NCBI GenBank assembly: GCA_024228555.1
Contig: JAAETI010000145.1
Location: 27,229-91,228 of the forward strand
DNA length: 64,000 nucleotides
Source of the DNA: a bacterium
Lineage (GTDB): Bacteria > Actinomycetota > Acidimicrobiia > Spongiisociales > UBA5794
Reading direction: 5' to 3'
Below, piece after piece: positions 15,862-23,814 of the stretch (the stretch's first letter is position 1; each line of letters opens with the position of its first letter). A model generated the notes under the pieces. That model worked only from the letters and a program-made list of their open reading frames with translations, did not search any database and had not been told where the DNA came from. The translations under genes and the position numbers were made by a program.

Positions 15862-17592
15862 ATGAAAACAACCCTAAAGCTGTTGTGGATTCTGGTGGTA
15901 TTCGCTCTCATCGCCGCAGCATGCGGTGGCGACGACGACTCCGCTGATGAAACAACCGCGGCACCAACCGAGACCACGGCTGGAACGACCGAGGCACCAA
16001 CTGAGACAACGGCCGCCACGACCACTCAGGCACCAAGCGCCGACTTTGCCGGCAAGGTCCTGGATGCAGGTGGCTGCGACTATGGAGGCCGTGTCGAGAA
16101 GATCTCGGCGCTGGACGAGTTCACAGTTGAATTCGACCTGTGTGGTTCGCACCCTGCGTTCCTCGCACAGATCGCTTTCAGTGTCTTTGGCATCCAGCCA
16201 GAAGAGCATCTCGAAGCGACTGGCGGAGCACCAATCGACAATCCGGTCGGAACCGGACCGTACGTCCTCAAGGACTGGGTACGTGGCGACTCCGTCGTGT
16301 ACGAACGGTTCGATGACTACTACGGACAGAAGTCCGCACACCAGACTGCAGTGCTGCGCTGGGCGACTGAGTCCGCAGGACGTTTGATCGAGCTCCAGTC
16401 CGGCCAAGCTGCCGGTATGACGTTCCCAGGTCCCGAGGACTTCTCGGTCATCGAGGGCGACGCCAATCTCGTACTGCTCGACAAGCCAGAGCCGAACATC
16501 TTCTACATGGGATTCACGAACACGTTTACCCCATTTGACGATGTCAATGTTCGTAAGGCGATTGGCTTGGCGATGGATCGCCAGCGCATCATCGACACGT
16601 TCTACCCACCGGGATCCGAAGTAGCATCCCACTTCACCCCATGCTCAGTTGAGTTCGGGTGTGAGGGCGAAGGCTGGTACGACCAGAACGTCGAAGAGGC
16701 AAAGGCGCTCTTGGCCGAAGCCGGGCTTGCTGACGGCTTCTCGACCAAGATCTTCTACCGGGACGTGACCCGCGGTTACCTGCCCACACCGGGCAACGTT
16801 GCAGCGGATATCCAGGCCCAGTTGAAGGAAACCCTGAACATTGATGCCGAGGTTGTCGTGATGGAATCCGGTGAGTTCATCCAGCAGTGCTCCAGCGCTG
16901 GTACCTGTGATGGAATCCACCTACTTGGTTGGACGGGCGACTATCCGCACGTCACCAACTTCCTCGACTTCCACTTCGGTGCCGATGTCACCCAGTTCGG
17001 TGCTGCGCACCCGGAGATCTACGAGCCACTTGAGGCAGGCTCGCAAGAGACCGATGCCGGAGCAGCTGCCGCGGTGTACGAAGAAGCAAACAACGCCATC
17101 AAGGAACTTGTTCCGATGGTCCCGATCGCACACGCCGGTAGCGCCTTTGCTGCCACGTCCAACGCGAGCGGTGCCTATGCCCCACCATGGGGCCAGGTGA
17201 TGTTCAACTTCTGGGACGACGGCAACGATCCGCTCGTATTCGTCCAAGGCAACGAGCCAATCTCGTTGTACTGCGCCGACGAATCTGACGGTGAGTCGCT
17301 GCGTGCATGCGCCCAGGTCGTCGAGGCTCTGTACTCGTACGATCTCGCAGGCAACGTGCAACCGCAGCTCGCCACCGGATGCGAGCCGAACGAAGACCTG
17401 TCACTCTGGACATGCACGCTCCGTCAGGGCGTCACGTTCCACGACGGGACCACGTTCGACGCAAATGACGTCGTTGTTTCCTTCACAGCCGGACTCGATG
17501 CTTCGAGCCCGTTGCACGCAGGAAACTCCGGTGCCTTTGACTACTACTCGTACCTCTGGAACGGACTAATCAACGCTCCTGAGTCTGAGTAA
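15862..17592 (+). CDS. Circularly permuted oligopeptide-binding lipoprotein (SBP_bac_5 family)
   Basis: The 576-residue lipoprotein has signal residues 1-20, lipobox ALIAAAC with Cys21, and a Thr/Glu/Ala linker to about 58. The mature part starts in the middle of the SBP_bac_5 fold: VEKISALDEFTVEFDL, NPVGTGPYVLKDW, then NVRKAIGLAMDR, EEAKALLAEAG, LLGWTGDYP and VPMVPIAHA, the normal C-terminal half. The segment normally at the N-terminus follows: LVFVQGNEPISL, VVEALYSYDLAGNVQPQLA, TLRQGVTFHDGTTFDANDVV, ending near YYSYLWNGLI. All parts are present but in permuted order. It should capture peptides or similar for the downstream permease. RBS GAAGGAAGGGG is strong. Confidence 0.85.
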   Translation: MKTTLKLLWILVVFALIAAACGGDDDSADETTAAPTETTAGTTEAPTETTAATTTQAPSADFAGKVLDAGGCDYGGRVEKISALDEFTVEFDLCGSHPAFLAQIAFSVFGIQPEEHLEATGGAPIDNPVGTGPYVLKDWVRGDSVVYERFDDYYGQKSAHQTAVLRWATESAGRLIELQSGQAAGMTFPGPEDFSVIEGDANLVLLDKPEPNIFYMGFTNTFTPFDDVNVRKAIGLAMDRQRIIDTFYPPGSEVASHFTPCSVEFGCEGEGWYDQNVEEAKALLAEAGLADGFSTKIFYRDVTRGYLPTPGNVAADIQAQLKETLNIDAEVVVMESGEFIQQCSSAGTCDGIHLLGWTGDYPHVTNFLDFHFGADVTQFGAAHPEIYEPLEAGSQETDAGAAAAVYEEANNAIKELVPMVPIAHAGSAFAATSNASGAYAPPWGQVMFNFWDDGNDPLVFVQGNEPISLYCADESDGESLRACAQVVEALYSYDLAGNVQPQLATGCEPNEDLSLWTCTLRQGVTFHDGTTFDANDVVVSFTAGLDASSPLHAGNSGAFDYYSYLWNGLINAPESE

Positions 17593-17601
17593 CTGACGAC
17601 C

Positions 17602-17639
17602 GTTTTGGGGGAGACGCCAGCTGGCGTCTCCCCCAAAAC
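17602..17639 (+). terminator. Perfect 19-bp palindrome after the binding-protein gene
   Basis: GTTTTGGGGGAGACGCCAG is followed directly by its exact complement, 10 bp after the stop codon. It is a strong stem with an A/T-rich base. Likely a terminator or RNA-stabilising hairpin that keeps the binding protein above its permease. Confidence 0.75.
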
Positions 17640-17747
17640 AAACGCAAATAGATGCCGCATTTGAACCTCCACAACCCAATTTCTCTGGAACCTCACAAGA
17701 CGTGTGCCGTCGGAGTCGCGGTTTCGGTGCGTGCCGAGCCGAGTCCC

Positions 17748-17753
17748 TATGAT
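17748..17753 (+). promoter_or_regulatory. -10 element (TATGAT) of the permease genes
   Basis: TATGAT lies 11 nt before the ATG at 17765 and downstream of the palindrome. It suggests a separate promoter with a very short leader for the permease and ATPase genes. No clear -35. Confidence 0.45.
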
Positions 17754-17764
17754 GCGGCGCACCG

Positions 17765-18844
17765 ATGCTGAGCTACATCACAAGACGCATTCTGCTTGCC
17801 ATCCCGGTTCTCATCGGGATCGTCATCGTTGTCTTCTTCCTCATTCGTGCCATCCCCGGCGATCCATGCACCGCCATGCTCGGCGAGCGGGCAACAGTCG
17901 AAGCTTGCGATCGTTTCAACGAGGCGAACGGTCTCGACGAGCCCGTGCTGGTTCAACTCGGGCTCTACATGAAGAACATCGCTACGTTCAACCTCGGCGA
18001 CTCAGTCCGCTTCTCGCGTCCGGTCACCCAACTCCTGATCGAGCGTCTCCCCACCACCACCGAGCTTGCCGTAACGGCTCTCGTTCTCGCCATCATGGTC
18101 GGTGTACCTCTCGGGATCATCGCCGCTCGTCGGCACAACACAGCAATTGATACCGCAACGATGGCCTTATCGAACGTGGGGGTATCAATGCCAGTCTTCT
18201 GGCTTGGGTTGATGCTTGCCTACGTCTTTGCGGTCGTCCTCAAAGACACCCCGTTTGTCTTACCCCCGTCGGGCCGATTATCGGCCGGTGTGTTCCCAGT
18301 GCCCTACTACGAGCAATGGGGATGGGCCCTGACCGAGGGCAGCATCCCCTCCAAGTTCCACGAGTACGTATCGAACCACGTCATCTTCAACACGTTCATC
18401 ACCGGCCAATGGGAAATCTTTTGGGACGCCGTCAAGCACCTGATCTTGCCAGCGGTTGCTTTGGCGACGATTCCGCTGGCGATCATCGCTCGCATCACCC
18501 GCAGCGCTCTGCTCGAGGTGATGAACAAGGACTACATCCGTACCGCAAGGGCGAAGGGCCAGAAGGAGACCAATGTGGTTCGGCGCCACGCCCTACGCAA
18601 CTCTCTGCTCCCGGTGGTCACGATCATCGGTCTGCAGCTCGGCGCTTTGCTCGGTGGTGCGGTTCTCACCGAGACCGTTTTCCGTCTTGCTGGAATTGGC
18701 ACAGCGCTCTTCGACGCGATTACCGGACGGGATTACGCCGTCGTTCAAGGCTTCACTGTCGTTGTGGCCGCGGTCTACGTTGTCGTCAACTTGCTCGTCG
18801 ATATCTCCTACGGGTATCTCGATCCAAGGATCAGGGTGAAGTAG
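17765..18844 (+). CDS. dppB: Oligopeptide/dipeptide ABC permease, DppB/OppB type
   Basis: The 359-residue inner-membrane permease has the N-terminal helix MLSYITRRILLAIPVLIGI and the DppB block RAIPGDPC, followed by five further helices. The EAA loop reads EVMNKDYIRTARAKGQKE and contacts the ATPases; RRHALRNSLLPVVTIIGLQLG follows, as in the family. A loop of about 70 residues between helices (about 165-225) is longer than in E. coli DppB. It forms the translocation path with the next gene, which begins one base after this stop. The specific substrate is not determined; dpp is used as family symbol only. Confidence 0.88.
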   Translation: MLSYITRRILLAIPVLIGIVIVVFFLIRAIPGDPCTAMLGERATVEACDRFNEANGLDEPVLVQLGLYMKNIATFNLGDSVRFSRPVTQLLIERLPTTTELAVTALVLAIMVGVPLGIIAARRHNTAIDTATMALSNVGVSMPVFWLGLMLAYVFAVVLKDTPFVLPPSGRLSAGVFPVPYYEQWGWALTEGSIPSKFHEYVSNHVIFNTFITGQWEIFWDAVKHLILPAVALATIPLAIIARITRSALLEVMNKDYIRTARAKGQKETNVVRRHALRNSLLPVVTIIGLQLGALLGGAVLTETVFRLAGIGTALFDAITGRDYAVVQGFTVVVAAVYVVVNLLVDISYGYLDPRIRVK

Positions 18845-19798
18845 ATGACATCGAGAAAGACCATCGAAATGCTCGAGGCTTCGGCCTCGGATCAGAACTT
18901 GCTCACTGAGAAGCCGATGAGCCAGTGGCGACTGACGCTCATCCGCTTCCGCGGGCGCACCTCCGGTATGGTCGGGCTCTCCATCGTCGTCATGTTGATC
19001 CTGGTTGCAGTCTTTGCGCCGCTCATTGCCCCCTACGAGCCAAACGAAGTGCTGATCGGCAAGGGAGAAGCCGGTCCCCGCGAGAAGCCATGCGTCCATG
19101 TGCTTGGCTGCGACGAAGATGTTGAGCAGCATATCCTCGGCACCGATGCAAACGTGCGCGACTACTTCTCTCGCATTGTGTTTGGCGCTCGAGTGAGCCT
19201 CACCCTTGGGTTCTTCACCGTCACCCTGGCCCTGATCGTCGGCAGTTTCTTTGGTGCCGTCGCCGGGTACGTCGGGGGGTGGTTCGACAACATAATCATG
19301 AGGATCATGGACGTGATCCTGGGCTTCCCATCGTTGTTGCTGGCGATCGCCATTGTCTCGGTGCTTGGTCCAGGGTTGCAGAACGCCCTGATCGCAATCG
19401 CAGTTGTGTCGATCCCTGCATATGCAAGGGTCATGCGGTCCCAGGTATTGACGATCAAGGAATCCGACTTTGTTGCCGCTTCCACCGCGCTCGGAGCTTC
19501 GTGGCGCCACATCCTGCTGCGCCGCGTCGTTCCCAACGCATTGACCCCGCTTGTGGTGCTGGCGACGCTGGGCGTTGCTACGGCGATCCTCGAAGCTGCC
19601 GGTCTGTCCTTCCTCGGGCTTGGTGCTCAGCCCCCAACCGCCGAGTGGGGGACGATGCTTGCCAACGAGCGCAACAACGTCTTCACCTCACCCCACCTGG
19701 TCTTCTTCCCCGGTCTGGCCATCATGATCACGGTGCTTGGCTTCAACCTCATGGGTGACGGTCTGCGCGACGCCCTCGACCCAACGTTGAACCGATGA
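18845..19798 (+). CDS. dppC: Oligopeptide/dipeptide ABC permease, DppC/OppC type
   Basis: The 317-residue second permease has a cytoplasmic N-terminus of about 40 residues, a first helix (MVGLSIVVMLILVAVFAPLIAP), a periplasmic insert, then HILGTDANVRDYFSRIVFGAR, the DppC entry to the second helix. The EAA loop VLTIKESDFVAASTALGAS is followed by LRRVVPNALTPLVVLATLG. SFLGLGAQPPTAEWGTML near the C-terminus is diagnostic of this subfamily. It starts directly after dppB and its stop overlaps dppD by 4 bp, so the two are translationally coupled. Confidence 0.9.
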   Translation: MTSRKTIEMLEASASDQNLLTEKPMSQWRLTLIRFRGRTSGMVGLSIVVMLILVAVFAPLIAPYEPNEVLIGKGEAGPREKPCVHVLGCDEDVEQHILGTDANVRDYFSRIVFGARVSLTLGFFTVTLALIVGSFFGAVAGYVGGWFDNIIMRIMDVILGFPSLLLAIAIVSVLGPGLQNALIAIAVVSIPAYARVMRSQVLTIKESDFVAASTALGASWRHILLRRVVPNALTPLVVLATLGVATAILEAAGLSFLGLGAQPPTAEWGTMLANERNNVFTSPHLVFFPGLAIMITVLGFNLMGDGLRDALDPTLNR

Positions 19799-20829
19799 CC
19801 TCTCCCGACTTCACTCCGCCACCCGTTACTGAGCCCTCGGAGCACCTTCTCGAGATCCGCGGACTGAAGACCCATTTCGACACCCGCGACGGTGTCGTCA
19901 AGGCTGTCGATGCAGTCGACCTCCACGTTGACCGTGGCGAGGTGCTCGGCATCGTCGGCGAGTCAGGCTGCGGGAAGTCGGTTACCTCACTGTCCGTGAT
20001 GGGTCTGATTGCCCACCCCGGTGAAATCGTTGAAGGTGAAGTCATCTTCGACGGCAAGAACCTGGCGGAGATGAAGAAAGCCGAGCTTCGAGAACTGCGC
20101 GGCGAGCACATCTCGATGATCTTCCAGCAGCCATCAGGAGCGCTCAACCCCGTCTACCGCGCCGGGGCGCAGATCAAAGAGGTGTTTGAGCTACACCGCG
20201 ACTGGACCAAGGAAGTGGAAGAGAAGAAGGTCGTCGAGATGCTCACCAAGGTGGGCATCCCCGATCCCAAGACTCGGGCCAGGGCCTACCCACACGAACT
20301 GTCCGGGGGCATGGCGCAGCGGGTCATGATCGCGATGGCCCTTGCTTGCGAGCCCGAGCTTCTGATCGCCGACGAGCCGACCACTGCTCTCGATGTAACC
20401 ATCCAAGCGCAGATTCTCGACCTGATTCGAGACCTGCAGGAGTCTTCCCACACCGCTGTATTGCTCATCACCCATGACCTCGGTGTGGTTGCCGAGATGG
20501 CGCACCGGGTGACGGTGATGTATGCAGGGGAGATCGTCGAGGAGTCGGATGTCCGCACCATATTCAATGGCCCGAAGCACCCATATACCCAGGGACTCAT
20601 CGGGTCGATTCCGGTGCTTGGTGCTTTGAAGGACGTTCTCGACACCATCCCCGGTGTTGTTCCTTCGTTGATCGACATGCAGCCGGGGTGCAGGTTTGCA
20701 GCGCGTTGTGTCGAACGGGTCCAGAACGGACTCGAGGTCTGTATGAAACACAAGCCCGACCTGCTGCCAATCGCCGATGGGCACAAAGTGCGTTGCTGGC
20801 TCTATCAGGACCATCCCACCGATGACTGA
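19795..20829 (+). CDS. dppD: Peptide ABC transporter ATPase, DppD/OppD type
   Basis: The 344-residue ATPase has Walker [10 protein letters not shown]-loop [17 protein letters not shown], signature LSGGMAQR, Walker [13 protein letters not shown] and switch ITHDLGVV. The C-terminal oligopeptide-transporter extension (PGCRFAARC, with further Cys at ...EVCMKHKP and VRCW) supplies the four cysteines of the [4Fe-4S] site known in DppD. It pairs with the downstream ATPase to energise uptake. The ATGA overlap with dppC and 8-bp overlap with dppF indicate one operon. Confidence 0.92.
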   Translation: MTSPDFTPPPVTEPSEHLLEIRGLKTHFDTRDGVVKAVDAVDLHVDRGEVLGIVGESGCGKSVTSLSVMGLIAHPGEIVEGEVIFDGKNLAEMKKAELRELRGEHISMIFQQPSGALNPVYRAGAQIKEVFELHRDWTKEVEEKKVVEMLTKVGIPDPKTRARAYPHELSGGMAQRVMIAMALACEPELLIADEPTTALDVTIQAQILDLIRDLQESSHTAVLLITHDLGVVAEMAHRVTVMYAGEIVEESDVRTIFNGPKHPYTQGLIGSIPVLGALKDVLDTIPGVVPSLIDMQPGCRFAARCVERVQNGLEVCMKHKPDLLPIADGHKVRCWLYQDHPTDD

Positions 20830-21832
20830 CAATCTCGTACAGATCAGGAACCTGGCCAAAGAGTTCCCCGTCAAGGGCGGGGTGTTCCAGCGTGAGATTG
20901 CCACCGTGAACGCCGTTTCCGACGTCAACCTCGACATTCCCAGGGGCGAAACGATTGGACTGGTCGGCGAATCGGGGTGTGGCAAGACCACCCTCGGCCG
21001 CATGCTGGTCCGCCTTCTGGAGCCGACGCGCGGAACCATCGAGTTCGACGGCGAGGACATCACCCACGTCAAAGGCGGCGATCTCAAACGGTTCCGTCGC
21101 CGCATGCAGTTCATCTTTCAGGACCCGTATGGTTCGCTGGATCCGCGCACCCAGGTTGGTCAGTCGATTTCCGAAGGCCTGCGTCTGCACGGGATAGGCA
21201 ACAAGGACGAACGCCAAGAACGCGTTGTCGAGATGCTGGAGGTGGTCGGTCTCAAGGCCGCCCACGCCGGTCGCTATCCCCATGAGTTCTCCGGTGGCCA
21301 ACGACAGCGTATTGGTATCGCAAGGGCGCTCATCTTGCGCCCTGACCTGGTTGTTGCGGACGAGCCGGTCTCGGCACTCGACGTCTCCGTCCAGGCTCAA
21401 GTACTGAACTTGCTGAAGGAGTTGCAGTCCGAGCTGAACCTGACGCTGCTGTTCGTTGCCCACAACCTCGCCGTGGTTGAGCACATCTCCGACAAGGTTG
21501 CGGTTATGTACCTTGGGAGAATCGTCGAGATGACGGATCGGGATTCTCTATATCGCAAGCCGCTCCATCCCTACACCGAAGCCCTCCTGTCGGCGATTCC
21601 GATTCCCGATCCGGACCGTGCCAAGAACCGGCAGATTCTCTACGGCGAGATTCCCTCGCCGCTCAATCCGCCGCTTGGTTGCCACTTCCATCCACGGTGT
21701 CCCATCGCCATCGAAGGTATTTGTGAAGTCGATGCACCATCATTGGCGGCTCGTCAGGACAACGGCGGACACCTCGCTGCCTGCCATCTCCGCACCGGCG
21801 CCCACATCAACCTCGATCCTCGGGCTCCGTAA
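20822..21832 (+). CDS. dppF: Peptide ABC transporter ATPase, DppF/OppF type
   Basis: The 336-residue ATPase starts [20 protein letters not shown] and has the DppF-type insert before Walker A. Walker A is GESGCGKTT, the Q-loop [12 protein letters not shown] (diagnostic of OppF/DppF), the signature FSGGQRQR, Walker [14 protein letters not shown] and the switch VAHNLAVVE. The C-terminal region has [17 protein letters not shown] and a later Cys, again an Fe-S site. A longer frame from 20777 lies inside dppD; ATG 20822, overlapping the dppD stop by 8 bp, is preferred. Last gene of the operon; no clear terminator follows. Confidence 0.92.
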   Translation: MTDNLVQIRNLAKEFPVKGGVFQREIATVNAVSDVNLDIPRGETIGLVGESGCGKTTLGRMLVRLLEPTRGTIEFDGEDITHVKGGDLKRFRRRMQFIFQDPYGSLDPRTQVGQSISEGLRLHGIGNKDERQERVVEMLEVVGLKAAHAGRYPHEFSGGQRQRIGIARALILRPDLVVADEPVSALDVSVQAQVLNLLKELQSELNLTLLFVAHNLAVVEHISDKVAVMYLGRIVEMTDRDSLYRKPLHPYTEALLSAIPIPDPDRAKNRQILYGEIPSPLNPPLGCHFHPRCPIAIEGICEVDAPSLAARQDNGGHLAACHLRTGAHINLDPRAP

Positions 21833-21854
21833 GGACCGACGACAGCCCGTCCGT

Positions 21855-21860
21855 TACTAT
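21855..21860 (+). promoter_or_regulatory. -10 element (TACTAT), leaderless-type
   Basis: TACTAT followed by 8 nt and ATG at 21869, with no ribosome binding site. It gives this gene its own promoter after the peptide-transport operon. Confidence 0.45.
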
Positions 21861-21868
21861 CTCCGCCC

Positions 21869-22702
21869 ATGAGTCTTCCTATTTCGTTCATTTCGGATTT
21901 TGGACGCGACGACGAGTTCGTCGGAGTCGTGCACGGGGTCATTGCCCGGATTGCCCCCGAGATAAAGGTCATCGATATCGGTCACGAGTTCGACCAAGGT
22001 GACATCAGAGCAGGATCGCTCTCGCTGATGCGTGCCATTCAGTATCTGCCTCAAGGCGTCGCCCTTGCGGTCATCGATCCCGGTGTCGGTACCAAACGGA
22101 AGGCGATCGCGGCTCGCACCGAGTGGGGTGTTCTCATCGGTCCTGACAACGGGCTGCTCGCACCTGCCGTCGCAATGGTGGGCGGTGCCGACAAGATCGT
22201 TTCGATCGAGAACCCAGAACTACAACTTCCCGCACCGGGCTCGACCTTCCACGGTCGTGACTTGTTCGGGCCGGCGGCCGCAGTGATCGCATCGGGCCAG
22301 GCCACGCTCGAGGAACTCGGTCCGGAGGTTGACCCCGACTCGGTGATGCCGATGATGCTGCCCCTTGTAGAGCATGGCAAGCAAAGCGTCACCGGCGAGG
22401 TGTTGTGGGTTGACCATTTTGGTAACGCCCAACTCAACGTGACCCCCGACGATCTGAAGCTGGTTGGGATCAGCCAGGGGACCTCGATCGTTCTCAAGAT
22501 CCATACCTCCGAGTTCCCCATCGAATGGGTTGAGGCCTACGGCGATGTTGTCGACGGCGAGGGGTTGTTGCACATCGATAGCTACGGTCAGATTGCTGTT
22601 GCCGTCCGTGATGGCAGCGCTGTCGCCTCGTATCCTCTCGACAACGGAACCGCCGTCACGCTCCGCTCCGGTACCCCCACACTTCAGATCAGGAGTAGCT
22701 GA
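21869..22702 (+). CDS. SAM hydroxide adenosyltransferase (DUF62 family)
   Basis: The 277-residue protein belongs to the DUF62 family, which cleaves S-adenosylmethionine with hydroxide to adenosine and methionine and is related to bacterial fluorinases. Conserved pieces are ISFISDFGRDDEFVGVVHG (catalytic Asp region), IDIGHEFDQGDIRAGS, AVIDPGVGTKRKAI (Asp-x-Gly-Val-Gly), GPDNGLLAPA, FHGRDLFGPAAA and VLWVDHFGNAQLNV in the C-terminal barrel. The two-domain layout is complete. The physiological role is unclear, possibly SAM turnover. It has its own TACTAT promoter rather than joining the upstream operon. Confidence 0.88.
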   Translation: MSLPISFISDFGRDDEFVGVVHGVIARIAPEIKVIDIGHEFDQGDIRAGSLSLMRAIQYLPQGVALAVIDPGVGTKRKAIAARTEWGVLIGPDNGLLAPAVAMVGGADKIVSIENPELQLPAPGSTFHGRDLFGPAAAVIASGQATLEELGPEVDPDSVMPMMLPLVEHGKQSVTGEVLWVDHFGNAQLNVTPDDLKLVGISQGTSIVLKIHTSEFPIEWVEAYGDVVDGEGLLHIDSYGQIAVAVRDGSAVASYPLDNGTAVTLRSGTPTLQIRSS

Positions 22703-22707
22703 GCGAT

Positions 22708-22794
22708 CTAGAAGCTGCGCAGCACCCAGATCAGCGATGATCCGAGAATGAGAACGAGAAGGCCGATGATTACGGCGGCGGTGGCAGGTCGCAT
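22708..22794 (-). CDS. Small single-helix membrane protein (28 residues)
   Basis: From ATG at 22794 the minus strand encodes 28 residues starting MRPATAAVIIGLLVLILG and ending WVLRSF: one hydrophobic helix between Arg residues. TAGGGT lies 9 nt before the ATG at the spacing used by neighbouring leaderless genes, which supports real expression. It converges on the SAM hydroxide adenosyltransferase gene with a 5-bp gap. Function unknown; single-helix proteins of this size often associate with larger membrane complexes. Too short for composition to decide. Confidence 0.45.
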   Translation of the reverse strand: MRPATAAVIIGLLVLILGSSLIWVLRSF

Positions 22795-22803
22795 GGGGGA
22801 GTC

Positions 22804-22809
22804 ACCCTA
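22804..22809 (-). promoter_or_regulatory. -10 element (TAGGGT) of the small membrane protein
   Basis: On the minus strand TAGGGT is followed by 9 nt and the ATG at 22794. Confidence 0.3.
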
Positions 22810-22841
22810 GCTCCCACGGAGTCAGAGAAGGGACACGAGGT

Positions 22842-23093
22842 TTGCGTCGCACACTCACATTCCTGACTCGCCCGGGATGCGGGCTCTGCGACAAGGCTCT
22901 CCCCGAGGTCAAGCGAGTCGCAGGCTGGTTGCGGTGTCGGGTCGACGTTGTCGACATCACGACTGATTCCGACCTGGAAGCCGCGTATCACCTCCGGATC
23001 CCCGTTATCTTGAATAGTCGTGGTGATGTTGTCACCGAAGGTGTCATCGGTCGTCGCCAGGCCTTTAGGGCGGTGTGGGGAGCCTTTCGGTGA
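22842..23093 (+). CDS. Glutaredoxin-family (DUF836-like) thiol protein
   Basis: The 83-residue protein starts at TTG (22842) and has a short thioredoxin fold: LTFLTRPGCGLCDKALPEV carries the CxxC (Cys-Gly-Leu-Cys), and IPVILN supplies the cis-proline. This matches the glutaredoxin-like DUF836 group often found next to Rex or redox genes. It probably reduces disulfides or mycothiol mixed disulfides in the cytoplasm (inference from mshA in the same window). A GAGAAGGG leader is present. It lies 94 bp upstream of rex on the same strand. Confidence 0.75.
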   Translation: MRRTLTFLTRPGCGLCDKALPEVKRVAGWLRCRVDVVDITTDSDLEAAYHLRIPVILNSRGDVVTEGVIGRRQAFRAVWGAFR

Positions 23094-23174
23094 CGGCGGA
23101 CGGTCGGCGGCCACAGTTGGCCCGACACAGACCTTGCTCTTGATCCAGTGAGATTGTGGGGGTGGCGACGCAGC

Positions 23175-23180
23175 TAATCT
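23175..23180 (+). promoter_or_regulatory. -10 element (TAATCT) of rex
   Basis: TAATCT followed by 7 nt and GTG at 23188. No convincing Rex operator (TTGTGAA-N-TTCACAA type) was found around it. Confidence 0.45.
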
Positions 23181-23187
23181 CGGGTTT

Positions 23188-23811
23188 GTGAGAGGCAGCA
23201 TTCCGGCCGCGACTATTGCCCGGCTCCCGCTTTACTTGCGGGGCCTAGCGGAGCTTGAGCCAGGCCAACCGACTTGTTCATCCGATCAGCTGGCATCCAG
23301 TGCGGGTGTGAACTCAGCTCAGGTTCGCAAGGACCTGTCCTATCTCGATCCGCCAGGGGTGCGTGGTGTCGGCTACAACGCCGCGGCTTTGCGTGATCTG
23401 TTGCGCCGCGAACTTGGGTTGACCCGCCGCTATTGCGTCGTTATCGCCGGCGCCGGCAACTTGGGACGGGCCCTCACGGTATACCCGGGATTCGAAGAGT
23501 CGGGGTTCGATGTTGTTGCGCTCGTTGACAGCGACCAGGGGAAAGCGGGCACCACGATCAACTCTGTGGTCGTCAAAGCAATTGATGAGTTGGAATCCAT
23601 CGTTGCGAAGGAGTCCGTCGACATCGGCGTCATTGCTACCCCAGCGGGTGCGGCTCAGGAAGTTGCCGACCGTTTCGTCGGCGCCGGGGTGCGTTCAATA
23701 CTCAACTTCGCCCCGGCTGTCTTGAAACGACCCGAGGGCGTCGAAGTACGGCGCGTCGATCTGGCAGGGGAACTCCAGATTCTTGCCTATCACCTGAGTC
23801 AGGCCCGCTGA
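23188..23811 (+). CDS. rex: Redox-sensing transcriptional repressor Rex
   Basis: The 207-residue protein has an N-terminal winged helix (IPAATIARLPLYLRGLAEL, then SSDQLASSAGVNSAQVRKDL) and a Rossmann domain with the NAD-binding loop GAGNLGRAL and VDSDQGKAG, followed by ILNFAPAVL and a domain-swap helix LQILAYHLSQ. Rex senses the NADH/NAD ratio and in actinobacteria represses respiratory genes such as nuo and cytochrome oxidases, so nearby respiratory operons are natural candidate targets, though no operator is evident. GTG start with a leaderless-type -10. The first few family residues (KxxxIP) are shortened. Confidence 0.92.
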   Translation: MRGSIPAATIARLPLYLRGLAELEPGQPTCSSDQLASSAGVNSAQVRKDLSYLDPPGVRGVGYNAAALRDLLRRELGLTRRYCVVIAGAGNLGRALTVYPGFEESGFDVVALVDSDQGKAGTTINSVVVKAIDELESIVAKESVDIGVIATPAGAAQEVADRFVGAGVRSILNFAPAVLKRPEGVEVRRVDLAGELQILAYHLSQAR

Positions 23812-23814
23812 CGA

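Noticed and set aside
18593..19510. Antisense frame of 305 codons across the permease genes
   Set aside because: No domain, composition typical of a shadow frame; the plus-strand permeases are unambiguous.
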